The notes under the pieces were generated by a model. That model did not search any database, was not told the DNA's origin, and was given only the letters and a program-made list of their open reading frames with translations. A stretch of DNA of 48,341 nt from Paenibacillaceae bacterium ZCTH02-B3. GTDB lineage: Bacteria; Bacillota; Bacilli; Paenibacillales; Paenibacillaceae. Each line of letters begins with the position of its first letter. Position 1 is the stretch's first letter. The DNA is taken from assembly GCA_002159065.1 (NCBI GenBank), contig LZRV01000144.1, positions 1 to 48,341 on the forward strand. The letters are read 5' to 3'. The translations under genes were made by a program, and so were the position numbers. Below, in pieces: positions 33,670 through 42,865 of the stretch.

Positions 33670-35742
33670 TCAGTTGATCGTGAACTTGGACAGCGACTCC
33701 CGAAGCCCGCGTGAAGCCGCTTCCAAACGGCTCGAAAGCCGGACCAGCTCGTCCGACACGTTTTGCTGCTCGTGGCTGAGGGAAGCGACTTCCTCGGAGG
33801 TGGCCGAAGACTCTTCCGCCACCGCGCTGACGTTGGTCATGGCCAGGTTGAGGGCGTGCTGCGCCTCTTCCAGGCGCCCCACCGCCGCCGTTGCCTGCTC
33901 CAGCCGCTGCACGAAATCGTTCATGCGCACCCGCACGTCGGCGAAGATCTCGGTTGCTTCGCGCACGGACGCGATCTGCTCCTGGAACAGCGGATTCGCT
34001 TCGGCCATGACGCCGACGGTCTCGTCGATTTCCCGCTGGATGTTCTCCACGATTTCCCCCACGACCCCGATGGATTGCCGCGATTGGTCGGCCAGCTTGC
34101 GGATCTCGTCGGCGACCACCGCGAATCCCTTGCCCGCCGCGCCGGCGCGGGCCGCCTCGATGGTGGCGTTGAGGGACAAGATGTTGGTCTGTTTCGTAAT
34201 GTTGTTCAGCACCTCGAGGATCTGGCGGATCGAACCCGTGCTTTCCTTGAGTTTCTCCACCCTGGCCGTCATCGAGCGGGTCATTTCTTCGGTGCGGGCG
34301 GTCTTGGTGAGCAGTTCCGCCATGTACTCCGCTCCCCGCCGGCCCGAGTCCTCCACGATGGCGGCGGCCTGGCCCATTTCCTCGTTCTCCCGGATGACCG
34401 CCTGCACCTGCCCGCCGATGTGCGCGGTCATTTCGGTGCCCCGCTCGGATTCCGTCGCCAGGTTGGTCGCCCCTTTGGCGATTTCCTCGGTAGCGACGGC
34501 GATTTCTTTGGCGGACGCCGCCGTCTTGCGGGACGCCTCCGCAAGCTCCGCGGCGGTGTCCAGCACCTCGTCCGCGATCCGGTTGGTCTGCCGCACGAGC
34601 TCCGTGATCTGTTCCATCATCCGGTTGAAGCTCTCCGACACCTGGCCGATTTCATCCCGCTGCCGGATGCTGCTGCGAACGGTGAGGTTGCCCTTCTCGC
34701 CCTCGTTCATCAGCCGGCGCAGCCTGCGCAGGGGACGGCCGACCATCCACATGACCAGGAAACCGATGCCCGCCGCGATCAGAATCGAAACGACGGTCAC
34801 CAGAACCGTCACATTGCGGATGCTGGCCACATCCTTGACCAGCTCGGCCACGGGAACGTTCGATACGAGCAGCCAGCCGTTCAGGGACAACTCCCCCGCG
34901 ACGGCCAGCATGGATTCGCCGTCGATTTCCAGCGTGGCGGAGCTGCCGGCTTCCGGAATTTCGTATGTATAATCCGTTCCGACCTCTTCCGGTTCCGTGG
35001 AATACACCACGCGATATCCGGATTCCAGGGGCGCGACCAGCCGGGTCACGCTGCCTTCGCCTGTAGAAACGCCCAGGAGCAGGGTCTCCAGAACGTCTGC
35101 GAAAATTTCAACGGCGAGATAGGCCGGCGTGCCGGTAAACACGGAAACGGCACGGGTGACGGCAATGGTGGGGCGCTCATATTCCTGTGTGAGCCCGTTC
35201 ATCATGGTGGGCACCCACATCACCCTGCCGCCCAAATCCAGCACTTGCTGGACGAACGGCAGATCCCACATGGCCGCCCGGTCGGGCGTGCGGTTGAGGG
35301 TCGTCGACGCGATCACCGGTACGCTGTCGTCGGCCGAAACGATGTACAGCCCCGCCACCCTTTCGTCGCTGAGGCGCTGGGCGTTGAACAGATTGACGAT
35401 ATCGCGCTGGGCCACATAACGGTCGTAATCCGTGGCCGATGGCGCAAAAGCCATGTTCAGCGCGTTGATAAAGTCCTGGTTGGAAATCAGCTGCATGGTC
35501 TGCTGTTCGTAGCTTTGCAGCAGCTGATCGATGCGCGCCGCGGCCTGCTGGGCCGTGGCCATGTTGGAATCCGCCACCTTCCGGCGGATGATCGTTTCCG
35601 ATTGGTCAAGGGAAAACAATCCGAGGGAAACGACGCACAACAGAAAGCCCGCGAAGATGACCAGGAACAGTTTCACGCCGACGAAGCGCAAGGGATTGAA
35701 GCCGAGCCCCGCCGGCAAAAGCCTTTTGCCCGTCGTGCCCAT
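33670..35742 (-). CDS. Methyl-accepting chemotaxis protein
   Basis: 690 residues. A first membrane segment at about 20-42 ([23 protein letters not shown]), an extracytoplasmic double-Cache-like sensor (about 45-310), and a second membrane segment at about 311-332 ([21 protein letters not shown]). A HAMP domain follows ([19 protein letters not shown]), then a long coiled coil with the signalling hairpin [20 protein letters not shown] near 530-550. No C-terminal methyltransferase-binding pentapeptide is present. It is predicted to sense an external ligand and signal through CheA/CheW. ATG 35742 has GGAGG 9 nt upstream. No other chemotaxis gene is nearby. Confidence 0.95.
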   Translation of the reverse strand: MGTTGKRLLPAGLGFNPLRFVGVKLFLVIFAGFLLCVVSLGLFSLDQSETIIRRKVADSNMATAQQAAARIDQLLQSYEQQTMQLISNQDFINALNMAFAPSATDYDRYVAQRDIVNLFNAQRLSDERVAGLYIVSADDSVPVIASTTLNRTPDRAAMWDLPFVQQVLDLGGRVMWVPTMMNGLTQEYERPTIAVTRAVSVFTGTPAYLAVEIFADVLETLLLGVSTGEGSVTRLVAPLESGYRVVYSTEPEEVGTDYTYEIPEAGSSATLEIDGESMLAVAGELSLNGWLLVSNVPVAELVKDVASIRNVTVLVTVVSILIAAGIGFLVMWMVGRPLRRLRRLMNEGEKGNLTVRSSIRQRDEIGQVSESFNRMMEQITELVRQTNRIADEVLDTAAELAEASRKTAASAKEIAVATEEIAKGATNLATESERGTEMTAHIGGQVQAVIRENEEMGQAAAIVEDSGRRGAEYMAELLTKTARTEEMTRSMTARVEKLKESTGSIRQILEVLNNITKQTNILSLNATIEAARAGAAGKGFAVVADEIRKLADQSRQSIGVVGEIVENIQREIDETVGVMAEANPLFQEQIASVREATEIFADVRVRMNDFVQRLEQATAAVGRLEEAQHALNLAMTNVSAVAEESSATSEEVASLSHEQQNVSDELVRLSSRLEAASRGLRESLSKFTIN

Positions 35743-35789
35743 CCGTCCGCTCCTCCCGAAGGAAAATTTTCCAAAAGGCTTATGTCTTA

Positions 35790-35818
35790 ATTATATCGGA
35801 AAAGAGCTAAAAAAAATA
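35790..35818 (-). promoter_or_regulatory. Promoter region of the chemoreceptor gene
   Basis: Minus strand TATAAT (35795-35790) inside TCCGATATAAT, which also resembles the sigma-D -10 (GCCGATAA type). It is preceded by an AT-rich tract with long T-runs (about 35809-35836) that could act as an UP element. A good sigma-D -35 (TAAA) at 15 bp is not present. Confidence 0.4.
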
Positions 35819-35865
35819 AAAATAATAAAAAAAAATTCAAACAATGATAGAGATAGACGCCGGAT

Positions 35866-35917
35866 AAAAAAAGATCCCCGCCGGCGGGCGCGGAAACCTC
35901 CGTTCCCGCCGGCGGGG
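35866..35917 (-). terminator. Intrinsic terminator of mltG
   Basis: Minus strand CCCCGCCGGCGGG (35917-35905), a loop of about 16 nt, the perfect complementary arm (35888-35876), ATC, then seven T residues. Follows the mltG stop (35925). Confidence 0.9.
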
Positions 35918-35924
35918 CGCGGTG

Positions 35925-37103
35925 CTATTGCCCCTGCTGCTGCTGTTGCTGCAGCTTCCGGGCGTTTTCCTCGCTGGTCCGGATGTTCCGGTTGTGCTGG
36001 CTGAGGGTCGACGCAAACAGGTGCTCGCCGGAACCGTCTTTTTTCGTGACGTAATACAGATAGTCGGTCTCCGCCGGATAAAGGGCCGCTTCGATGGATT
36101 TGAGGCCGGGCGCGGCGATGGGCCCTGGCGGAAGTCCCTTGTGCTGATAGGTGTTGTACGGGCTGTCCACCTTGAGGTCCTCTTCCAGCAGCCTTTCCTT
36201 GGGCTCGTCCAGCACATACTGGATCGTCGCGTCGATTTGCAGCGGCATCCCTTTCTCCAGCCGGTTGGCGATGACGCTGGAAACGAGGGGCCGCTCCTCG
36301 TCAACGGCCACTTCGCGTTCGATCAGCGAGGCGATGGTCAGCAATTCATGAAGCGTAAGTCCCCGCTCTTCCATCGTCTCCAGCCAGTCTTCCGGCAGGC
36401 TGCCGAGCTTGCGGTCCAGTTCCGCCAGCATGCGCCGGATGATGTCCTCCGCCGTGCTGCCGGTCCGCATTTCATAGGTGTCCGGAAACAGATACCCCTC
36501 CAGCGGCTCGATGATGCCGGCGTCCGCCGGAATGGCCCGCACCCATCCGAATTCGGCGAAGCGGGAAAGGTCCCTTGCCGCCCGCAAAAATTCGTCTTTG
36601 CCGACCGCGCCGGCCTTCTCCAGCCGGTCCGCCATCTGCCGGATCGTAAGCCCTTCCGGAATCGTGAAGCGGAACGTGGCGGGCGCCACCGTCTCCCCTG
36701 CGTTGAGCTTGCGGACGATTTCCTCGCGGCTTGTCCCGGGCGCAAATTCGTAAATGCCCGCCTGAAACCGGCTGCCTTCGCCCGTCCACTTCAGCCAGGC
36801 GGCAAACAGCCAGGCGTCGCGGATCAAACCGTGCCGTTCCAAAAGCTCGGCCACCTGCTGGGCGCGCATGCCCCTTTCCACCGTCACCCGCACCGGCGCG
36901 TCGCCGGGAGCCGGCGGCCGCAGCCCGTTCCAGACGTAATACAGGACGCCCGCCGCCGAAAACAGCACCAGTCCCAGGGCGATGAAAAAGGACCACATCA
37001 CGGGATGCCAGTTTTTCTTCTTCCGCCGGGCCTTGGGGGGAGTCTCCCCGTCTCCCGCCGGCGCGCGGACAGCCGGCGCGTCCGCGTGACGATCGATGTC
37101 CAA
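35925..37103 (-). CDS. mltG: Endolytic murein transglycosylase MltG
   Basis: 392 residues from TTG 37103, with GGGAGGG 6 nt upstream. ATG 37124 in the same frame overlaps that site and would add seven residues. Layout: basic cytoplasmic N-terminus (KARRKKKNW), one membrane segment at about 37-58 (SFFIALGLVLFSAAGVLYYVW), a LysM-like region, then the YceG domain with catalytic Glu262 in IASLIEREV. QIDATIQYVLD and SPYNTYQHKGLPPGPIAAPG are the substrate-site strings. It cleaves nascent glycan strands and sets their length. The C-terminus is a poly-Gln run. It has its own unit, since terminators lie on both sides. Confidence 0.94.
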   Translation of the reverse strand: MDIDRHADAPAVRAPAGDGETPPKARRKKKNWHPVMWSFFIALGLVLFSAAGVLYYVWNGLRPPAPGDAPVRVTVERGMRAQQVAELLERHGLIRDAWLFAAWLKWTGEGSRFQAGIYEFAPGTSREEIVRKLNAGETVAPATFRFTIPEGLTIRQMADRLEKAGAVGKDEFLRAARDLSRFAEFGWVRAIPADAGIIEPLEGYLFPDTYEMRTGSTAEDIIRRMLAELDRKLGSLPEDWLETMEERGLTLHELLTIASLIEREVAVDEERPLVSSVIANRLEKGMPLQIDATIQYVLDEPKERLLEEDLKVDSPYNTYQHKGLPPGPIAAPGLKSIEAALYPAETDYLYYVTKKDGSGEHLFASTLSQHNRNIRTSEENARKLQQQQQQGQ

Positions 37104-37149
37104 CGTCTTCCCTCCCGAAACCATGGGAACCGAAACATGCGGCAATCGG

Positions 37150-37173
37150 AAAAGAGCGGTTGCCCGCTCTTTT
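37150..37173. terminator. Terminator between the DUF1292 genes and mltG
   Basis: AAAAGAGCGG, TTGC loop, CCGCTCTTTT: perfect 10-bp stem with A/T ends usable on both strands. It ends the minus-strand DUF1292 transcript before mltG. Confidence 0.8.
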
Positions 37174-37212
37174 ACGGATCGATCCGTTTTGGGGCGGATT
37201 CCGCGCGGGCCG

Positions 37213-37254
37213 GTCCGGTTCCCCGGATCCGGTTCCGAGGGTCCGGTTCCCCGT
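37213..37254. repeat. Three tandem 14-bp repeats, intergenic
   Basis: GTCCGGTTCCCCGG (37213-37226), ATCCGGTTCCGAGG (37227-37240) and GTCCGGTTCCCCGT (37241-37254), head to tail with a shared TCCGGTTCC core. They lie just downstream of the second DUF1292 gene and before its terminator. Confidence 0.7.
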
Positions 37255-37263
37255 CTTTCCCGC

Positions 37264-37545
37264 TTACGGAACTTCGTCCCCGCCGAACATGAGATCGTCG
37301 TACGCCTCTGCCACGCTTTCCCATTCCCCGTCGTCTTCCACGGTTTCCAGCTGCGGCTCCCCGCCGGGCGACTCCACGATCCGCATGACTTCAATTTCGT
37401 CATCCCGCATCATGGCTTCCGTCTGCAGGATGGCGTACCGGCGGCCGCCCACGGTCAGTTCCGCCAGCAGGCGGTACGTCTCCGCGTCCTTGCCGTCCTC
37501 GGTGAGCGTCACCCATTCTCCGAACCGCTCGCGCAGGTTCTCCAT
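37264..37545 (-). CDS. DUF1292 family acidic protein (YrzB-like), second copy
   Basis: 93 residues, acidic, from ATG 37545 with CGGAGGG upstream, 16 nt after the first DUF1292 gene. The fold-defining strings are EWVTLTEDGKDAETYRLLAELTVGG, RRYAILQTEAMM, EIEVMRIVES and a C-terminal EWESVAEAYDDLM, the usual beta-strand pattern of the family. It has no known biochemical function. It is divergent from its neighbour, sharing mainly the C-terminal E-W-x-x-V-x-E-x-(F/Y)-x-x-L-M pattern, so the duplication is old. Confidence 0.82.
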   Translation of the reverse strand: MENLRERFGEWVTLTEDGKDAETYRLLAELTVGGRRYAILQTEAMMRDDEIEVMRIVESPGGEPQLETVEDDGEWESVAEAYDDLMFGGDEVP

Positions 37546-37561
37546 CGCTTGCGACCCTCCG

Positions 37562-37897
37562 TCAACGGTCCGGCGCGGCGTCGGCTTCCGCTTCCGGTTC
37601 GTCCAGTTCTTCCATCAGCGTGTTGAACGTTTCCTCGACGATATCCCATTCTTCCTCGTCCTCGATGGGATACAGCCGCAGCTCGTCGCCGTCGTCTTCC
37701 TCGTAGCGGAACGCGTAGACTTCCTGCTCCTCTTCGGCGTCCGGGTCCTCGTCGGCCGGAACCACCATCAGGTACTTGCGGCCCGTGCCGTCGTCCAGCT
37801 CGAAGCGCATGATCACCTCGAAGGCTTCCTCGTTGCCTTCGTCGTCCGGAATGTAGATGATCTCCGCTTCGTCCCGCACGCGGACGTCATCGCTCAT
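37562..37897 (-). CDS. DUF1292 family acidic protein YrzB
   Basis: 111 residues, strongly acidic. AEIIYIPDDEGNEEAFEVIMRFELDDGTGRKYLMVVP, given here only as a landmark region (residues about 11-46), is the DUF1292 core. EVYAFRYEEDDGDELRLYPIE and EWDIVEETFNTLMEEL follow. In Bacillus this gene (yrzB) follows yrrK (ruvX) and yrzL (ireB), the order seen here. ATG 37897 lies inside the ruvX 3' end (11-nt overlap). Function unknown; probably a small cytoplasmic protein. Confidence 0.88.
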   Translation of the reverse strand: MSDDVRVRDEAEIIYIPDDEGNEEAFEVIMRFELDDGTGRKYLMVVPADEDPDAEEEQEVYAFRYEEDDGDELRLYPIEDEEEWDIVEETFNTLMEELDEPEAEADAAPDR

Positions 37898-38321
37898 GGT
37901 TTTCCCCCCGTTTCCCCCGGGAATCGAGATAGTGCTGCAACATGACCGCCGCCGCCAGCCGGTCCACGACCTGTTTCCGCCTGCGCCGGCTCATCCCCGC
38001 CTCAATCAGGGTGCGTTCGGCGGTGACGGTCGTCAGCCTTTCATCCCATAACTCAACGGGCACGTTTAGTGTTTGCCGCAGCCGCTCGGCAAATGCCATG
38101 CATTTTTCGGCACCGGGGCCGAGGGTTCCGTCCATGTTGACGGGCAGTCCCACCACGATGACATCCGCCTGGTACCGCTGTGCAAGCTCGGCGATGCGCC
38201 GGAATTCCCCGCCGTTTCCCGTCCGCTCCACGGTGCCGACAGGGCTGGCGGTCCAGCCCATTTCGTCGCTGACGGCCACGCCGATCCGGCGTTCGCCGAC
38301 ATCCAGCCCGAGCGCCCGCAT
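37887..38321 (-). CDS. ruvX: RuvX/YqgF, Holliday junction resolvase-like (pre-16S rRNA nuclease)
   Basis: 144 residues. The RNase H-like fold begins MRALGLDVGERRIGVAVSDE (first catalytic Asp), with VIVVGLPVNMDG, the second acidic site ELWDERLTT, and the third at QVVDRLAAAVMLQHYLD. Family members process the 5' end of 16S rRNA and are annotated as putative Holliday junction resolvases. It lies two bases after the ireB stop and overlaps the DUF1292 start. Confidence 0.94.
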   Translation of the reverse strand: MRALGLDVGERRIGVAVSDEMGWTASPVGTVERTGNGGEFRRIAELAQRYQADVIVVGLPVNMDGTLGPGAEKCMAFAERLRQTLNVPVELWDERLTTVTAERTLIEAGMSRRRRKQVVDRLAAAVMLQHYLDSRGKRGENHER

Positions 38322-38323
38322 GG

Positions 38324-38608
38324 TCAGCGCTGCCTTTCCAGATAAAAGCGCACCAGTTCCTCGATGAGCTCGTCGCGCTCCTTCTTGCGGATCAGGCTGC
38401 GGGCGTTCCTGTGCCGGGGTATGTAGGCGGGATCGCCCGACAGCAGATAACCGACGATCTGGTTGATCGGATGGTATTCCTTTTCCACCAGCGCGTCGTA
38501 CACCGTCAGGAGGATTTCCCGGGCCGAAATTTCCTCGTGTTCGGCCTCGAGGTTGAACTTGACGGTTTCGTCCATGGCGCTGTGGTTCGCATCATCCGAA
38601 GGGATCAC
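38324..38608 (-). CDS. IreB family regulatory phosphoprotein (DUF965, YrzL)
   Basis: 94 residues from GTG 38608. The GTG at 38617 is part of the GAGGTG site, which is spaced 8 nt from 38608; an ATG at 38575 is a third option. The core [31 protein letters not shown] is the family signature (region about residues 48-78), followed by [14 protein letters not shown]. IreB of enterococci is a substrate of the IreK kinase and affects cephalosporin resistance. It lies in the conserved alaS-ireB-ruvX order. Confidence 0.9.
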   Translation of the reverse strand: MIPSDDANHSAMDETVKFNLEAEHEEISAREILLTVYDALVEKEYHPINQIVGYLLSGDPAYIPRHRNARSLIRKKERDELIEELVRFYLERQR

Positions 38609-38720
38609 CGACGGCACCTCGCTTTCCGCCTTCGCCAGCGGTCTCGTCCAGCCTTGTCGCCATCCCCATCATAACATATTCCGATTGAAGCGGAAAATCC
38701 GCAGGAAAACGCGCGGAAAT

Positions 38721-41366
38721 TCAGCCTCCCAGCTGCGCCGCCGCCAGCCGTTCCGCTTCCCGCAGCGCGTCATCCAGCCGCGACGGGTCCTTGCCGCCCG
38801 CCTGGGCCATGTCCGGCCGTCCGCCGCCGCCTCCGCCGCACATGGCGGCCAGCTCCTTGATTAGCTTGCCCGCATGGACGCCTCTCGCGACGGCGTCGGG
38901 CGTGGCGGCGGCGACGAAATTCACCCTGCCTTCCGATGACGCGCCAAGGACGATCACCGCCGAACCCAGCCGGGCCTTGAGCTCGTCGGCCATGCCGCGC
39001 AGCGCGTCGGCGCCGTCCGCCTTCACCCGCGCCGCCACGAGTTTCACGCCGGCCACCGTCTTCGCCCGTTCGGCCAGTTCGGCCGCCTCGAACCGCGCCA
39101 GCCGGCCGCGCAGCGATTCGATTTCGCGCTGCGCCTGGCGCAGCTCGCCCTGTACGGCCTCCAGGCGCTTGGGCACTTGCGCCGGGGCGCATTTCAGGGC
39201 CTCCGCCGCTTCACGCAAGGTCTTTGACTGAGCGTTCACATAGGAGTAGGCGTACCGCCCGGTCACCGCCTCCACGCGGCGGACGCCGGAAGCGATGCCG
39301 CCTTCCGAGACCAGCTTGAACATCCCGATCTGGGCGGTGTTGCGCACGTGGCAGCCGCCGCACAGTTCGATGCTGTAATCGCCCACGCTCACGACGCGGA
39401 CGATGTCGCCGTATTTTTCGCCGAAGAGCGCCATGGCGCCCATCGCCTTCGCTTCCGCGAGCGGCATATGGGCGACCGTCACGTCGATGCCTCTCCAGAT
39501 CTGCTCGTTGACGCGGCGTTCCACTTCCGCGATTTCTTCTTCCGTCATGGGGCCGAAATGCGAAAAGTCGAACCGCAGCCGTTCCGCTTCGACCAGCGAA
39601 CCGGCCTGCGCGACGTGGTCCCCGAGCACCTCCCGGAGCGCCTTGTGCAGGAGGTGCGTGGCCGTGTGGTTGCGCACGATGTCGGCCCGGGCCTCCGCGT
39701 CGATTTGCGCAAGGACCGTATCGCCCACGCGAAGGCTTCCGCCCGTCACCGTCACGTGGTGCACATGCTGTCCCATGGGCGCCTTGCTCATCGCTTCCAC
39801 CGCGGCCACGACCTCACGGCCGAGGACGCTGAGCACGCCGCGGTCGCTGACCTGTCCGCCGCTTTCCACATAAAACGGCGTCACGTCCAGGATGACCAGG
39901 GCGCGGCCGCCGTCCGGCGCCTCCTCCGCCAGGCGGTCGTCCGCCACGATGGCGATCACCTTCGCCACGGCCGTCACCGCATCATAGCCGACAAACTCGC
40001 TGGCCCCGGCGAAATCCGACAGCGGCCCGCCCTGCACCTGCATGCCGCCGGTTTCCTTCCGGGCGGCGCGGGCCCGCTCCCGCTGCTCTTCCATCGCCGA
40101 CTCGAAGCCTTCCCGATCCACGGTGAGGCCCCGCTCGGCGGCGTAGTCCACGGTGAGATCCAGCGGAAAGCCGTAGGTGTCGTACAGCCGGAACGCGTCC
40201 CGGCCCGCAATGACGGTCTCGCCCCGGCTTTGGGCCTGGTCGCACAGTTCGGCCAGGATGGCGAGGCCCTCTTCCAGCGTTTCGTGGAAACGCTCCTCCT
40301 CGGTGCGGATCACCCGTTCGATGAATTCCCTTTTTTCCCGCACTTCAGGGTAGAAATCGCCCATGATCCGCCCGACCGTTTCCACCAGCTCCCACATGAA
40401 CGGACGGTTTACGCCCAGCGTCCGGCCGTAGCGCACGGCGCGGCGCAGTAGCCGGCGGATGACGTAGCCGCGGCCTTCGTTGGACGGGAGCACCCCGTCG
40501 CCCACGGCGAAAGCCACCGCGCGGATGTGGTCGGCGATGACTTTAAGCGCTACATCCTTCGCTTCATCCTCGCCGTAACGCACGCCCGCGATGGCGCACA
40601 TTTTTTGGATGATCGGCTGGAACAGGTCGGTGTCGAAGTTGGAATCGACGTCCTGCAGGATCGAGGCGATCCGCTCTAGCCCGGCCCCGGTGTCGATGTT
40701 CTTGCTGGGCAGGGGCGTGTAGCTGCCGTCCTTGTTGTGGTTGTATTGCGAAAAGACCAGGTTCCACACTTCGAGGTAGCGCTCGTTTTCGCCGCCCGGG
40801 TAGCACTCCGGATCGGACGGATCGCCGTACTTCTCGCCCCGGTCGTAGAAAATCTCCGTGCAGGGTCCGCACGGCCCTTCGCCGATGTCCCAGAAGTTGC
40901 CCGGTTCCTTGTAGATGCGCGACTCGGGCAGGCCGATCCTCTCGTGCCAGAGGCGGTACGCCTCTTCATCATCCGGATGGATGGTCACGGACAGGCGCTC
41001 CGGATCGAATCCGATCCATTTTTCGTCCGTCAGGAACTCCCAGGCCCACTCGATCGCTTCTTTTTTGAAATAATCGCCGATGGAAAAGTTGCCGAGCATC
41101 TCGAAAAACGTGTGGTGCCGCCGCGTCTTGCCGACGTTCTCGATGTCGTTGGTGCGGATGCACTTCTGCACGTTGGCGATGCGCGGATTGTCCGGCTTCA
41201 TCCGCCCGTCGAAGTACGGCTTGAGCGGCGCCATGCCGGCGTTGATCCACAAAAGCGAAGGGTCGTTGTGCGGCACGAGCGAAGCGCTCGGCTCGATGTG
41301 GTGTCCCTTGCTGCGGAAAAAGTCCAGCCACTTGGCGCGGATTTCGGCGGCGGTGAGCGGTTTCAT
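38721..41366 (-). CDS. alaS: Alanyl-tRNA synthetase
   Basis: 881 residues, standard AlaRS. The class II catalytic domain begins [18 protein letters not shown], with [19 protein letters not shown] and [11 protein letters not shown]. The tRNA-recognition region follows. The editing domain carries [11 protein letters not shown] (HxxxH) and the Cys/His site [10 protein letters not shown] coiled coil and the C-Ala domain end in [25 protein letters not shown]. It charges tRNA-Ala and clears Ser/Gly mischarging. ATG 41366 has GGAGG 7 nt upstream. The 107-nt gap upstream contains a strong promoter and a hairpin but no T-box. Confidence 0.98.
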   Translation of the reverse strand: MKPLTAAEIRAKWLDFFRSKGHHIEPSASLVPHNDPSLLWINAGMAPLKPYFDGRMKPDNPRIANVQKCIRTNDIENVGKTRRHHTFFEMLGNFSIGDYFKKEAIEWAWEFLTDEKWIGFDPERLSVTIHPDDEEAYRLWHERIGLPESRIYKEPGNFWDIGEGPCGPCTEIFYDRGEKYGDPSDPECYPGGENERYLEVWNLVFSQYNHNKDGSYTPLPSKNIDTGAGLERIASILQDVDSNFDTDLFQPIIQKMCAIAGVRYGEDEAKDVALKVIADHIRAVAFAVGDGVLPSNEGRGYVIRRLLRRAVRYGRTLGVNRPFMWELVETVGRIMGDFYPEVREKREFIERVIRTEEERFHETLEEGLAILAELCDQAQSRGETVIAGRDAFRLYDTYGFPLDLTVDYAAERGLTVDREGFESAMEEQRERARAARKETGGMQVQGGPLSDFAGASEFVGYDAVTAVAKVIAIVADDRLAEEAPDGGRALVILDVTPFYVESGGQVSDRGVLSVLGREVVAAVEAMSKAPMGQHVHHVTVTGGSLRVGDTVLAQIDAEARADIVRNHTATHLLHKALREVLGDHVAQAGSLVEAERLRFDFSHFGPMTEEEIAEVERRVNEQIWRGIDVTVAHMPLAEAKAMGAMALFGEKYGDIVRVVSVGDYSIELCGGCHVRNTAQIGMFKLVSEGGIASGVRRVEAVTGRYAYSYVNAQSKTLREAAEALKCAPAQVPKRLEAVQGELRQAQREIESLRGRLARFEAAELAERAKTVAGVKLVAARVKADGADALRGMADELKARLGSAVIVLGASSEGRVNFVAAATPDAVARGVHAGKLIKELAAMCGGGGGGRPDMAQAGGKDPSRLDDALREAERLAAAQLGG

Positions 41367-41406
41367 CGGTCATCCTCCGGTTTTCGCGATAATCGAAACG
41401 GTTCGC

Positions 41407-41431
41407 AAAAATAAAACGCCCGTTCGGCGTC
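41407..41431 (-). terminator. Short hairpin with T-run in the alaS leader
   Basis: Minus strand ACGCC, loop GAACG, GGCGT, then TTTATTTTT. It lies between the alaS promoter and start codon, so it could attenuate alaS as well as end the upstream permease transcript. The stem is only 5-6 bp. Confidence 0.5.
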
Positions 41432-41447
41432 GGAATCTCGCAGGCTA

Positions 41448-41477
41448 ATTATAGACAACCCGTTTTTGCCGTGTCAA
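41448..41477 (-). promoter_or_regulatory. Strong promoter of alaS overlapping the upstream stop codon
   Basis: Minus strand TTGACA (41477-41472), 18-bp spacer, TATAAT (41453-41448), both perfect. The -35 box includes the TGA stop of the AI-2E permease gene (41476-41474). Confidence 0.8.
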
Positions 41478-42589
41478 ACGGTTTTTCGGCGGATGTAGTA
41501 CGCCAACAGGTGCTGGAACACCACTTTGAGGGCGGCGTAGGCGGGCACGGCGAGGATGAGGCCGACGGCGCCCGCCAGCTCCCCGCCCACCAGCAGCACG
41601 AGGATGATGGTGAGCGGATGGATGTGCAGGGTGCGCCCCACCACCTGCGGGCTGATCACGTTGCTTTCGAGGTTCTGGCAGATGAAGTTGACCAGCGCGG
41701 CGAGCAGCACCATTTTCCATGAAATGGTGGCCGCCATGATCAGCGCGGGCAGCGCCCCCAGGAACGGCCCCAGATACGGAATGATCTCGAACAGCGCCAC
41801 GAAACTCGCCATGAGGAGCGGATACGGCATGCCGATGATCAGGTAGCCGATGTAGGCCAGCACGCCCACGGCGAGCGACACGATGAACTGCCCGCGGATG
41901 TAGCTGCCCAGCGCCTGGTCGATGTCGCGGAGCAGCCGCACCACCGCGGCGCGGCGGGCGCCGGGGACGTAATGCAGGGCGGCCCGTTCGAAGAGATCCA
42001 TGTCCTTGAGCATGTAAAAGGCCAAAAACGGCACGATGGCGAAAATGAACAGCGTGTTGACCATGCCGCCGATGTTGTTCAGGGAATCCGCAATCCACTC
42101 TTCGATCTGCTTTTCCATCGCGGCCAGAGACCGGTTGATGCCGTCGCGCACGCCCTGCGGCAGCCAGTGGCTGTTGTTGAAGGTGTCCATCATTTGCTGC
42201 GTTTTCATCGTCAGCTCGGGAACATGCCCGCTCAGCTCGCGGACCTGGTCCACCAGCACGGGAACGATGTTGAGCAGAAACACGGTGCAAACAAAAACAA
42301 ACACGGCGTAGATGAGCAGCACCGCCGCAGTCCTCGGCACTTTCCGCCCGTGCAGAAGGGAAACGACGGGATGGAGCACGTAGGAAATGATCATCGCGAT
42401 GAGGAACGGAGCGAGGACGGCTTTCAGAAAATCGTACACCGAAAGCAGCATCGGCCGCACGAGGGAGAAAAGGTGCAAAAAAAGCAGCACCAGGATTCCG
42501 TAGACGAGAAAGACGAAAAGACGGCTTTGGGCAAAACGGCGCAAGCGCATCCCCCGCTTTCGCGCGCGAGACCAGCGCGGCGGTTTCAC
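41474..42589 (-). CDS. AI-2E family membrane permease (YrrI-like)
   Basis: 371 residues if GTG 42589 is used. The start is uncertain, since only a weak TGGG precedes it and a -10-like TATACT lies right upstream; ATG 42550 is the alternative. Two N-terminal membrane segments (FLVYGILVLLFLHLFSLV, FLIAMIISYVLHPVV) and a third near residue 90 precede a helical loop (about 110-175). The C-terminal bundle contains PYLGPFLGALPALIMAA and SNVISPQVVGRTLHIHPLTIILVLL, the last being a family hallmark. The position next to alaS matches Bacillus yrrI. Substrate unknown; the second such permease in this window. Confidence 0.87.
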   Translation of the reverse strand: MKPPRWSRARKRGMRLRRFAQSRLFVFLVYGILVLLFLHLFSLVRPMLLSVYDFLKAVLAPFLIAMIISYVLHPVVSLLHGRKVPRTAAVLLIYAVFVFVCTVFLLNIVPVLVDQVRELSGHVPELTMKTQQMMDTFNNSHWLPQGVRDGINRSLAAMEKQIEEWIADSLNNIGGMVNTLFIFAIVPFLAFYMLKDMDLFERAALHYVPGARRAAVVRLLRDIDQALGSYIRGQFIVSLAVGVLAYIGYLIIGMPYPLLMASFVALFEIIPYLGPFLGALPALIMAATISWKMVLLAALVNFICQNLESNVISPQVVGRTLHIHPLTIILVLLVGGELAGAVGLILAVPAYAALKVVFQHLLAYYIRRKTV

Positions 42590-42664
42590 CCAAAGTATAT
42601 GTACTTGTCCCCCGGGGCCATTCTTCCCGGGAAAAGGCGAAAGACGGCCGCCTTCGCCGCGGGT

Positions 42665-42865
42665 TCAGTTGGCGTGAACCTGCGACTCCGCCGGACCGTC
42701 GAAGAACAGATCGTCCAGCGAACTCAAGGTGCCGTCTTCCTCCACCTGATAGGCCGACATCTTGTCGCCGTTGACGGTGAGTTCGATGAAGCAGCTCCAG
42801 CAGTAGTACTGATGCGAACCGATCTTGCCGATATCCCTCGAGTTGCAATTGGGGCATCTCATCAT
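42665..42865 (-). CDS. Small zinc-ribbon protein (YrzR-like)
   Basis: 66 residues from ATG 42865, which overlaps the PRC-barrel stop (ATGA) and has AAGGTG 7 nt upstream. MRCPNCNSRDIGKIG and YYCWSCFIEL give a C-x2-C...C-x2-C zinc ribbon. The acidic tail QVEEDGTLSSLDDLF is shared with small Bacillus proteins of the YrzR kind, as I recall them. Function unknown. It is translationally coupled to the PRC-barrel gene. Confidence 0.82.
   Translation of the reverse strand: MMRCPNCNSRDIGKIGSHQYYCWSCFIELTVNGDKMSAYQVEEDGTLSSLDDLFFDGPAESQVHAN

Noticed and set aside
37213..37254. CRISPR-like array
   Set aside because: Only three 14-bp units directly abutting, with no spacers and no cas genes.
41367..41473. 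Alanine T-box upstream of alaS
   Set aside because: The gap is too short for Stem I and lacks the T-box sequence; only a promoter and a short hairpin are present.
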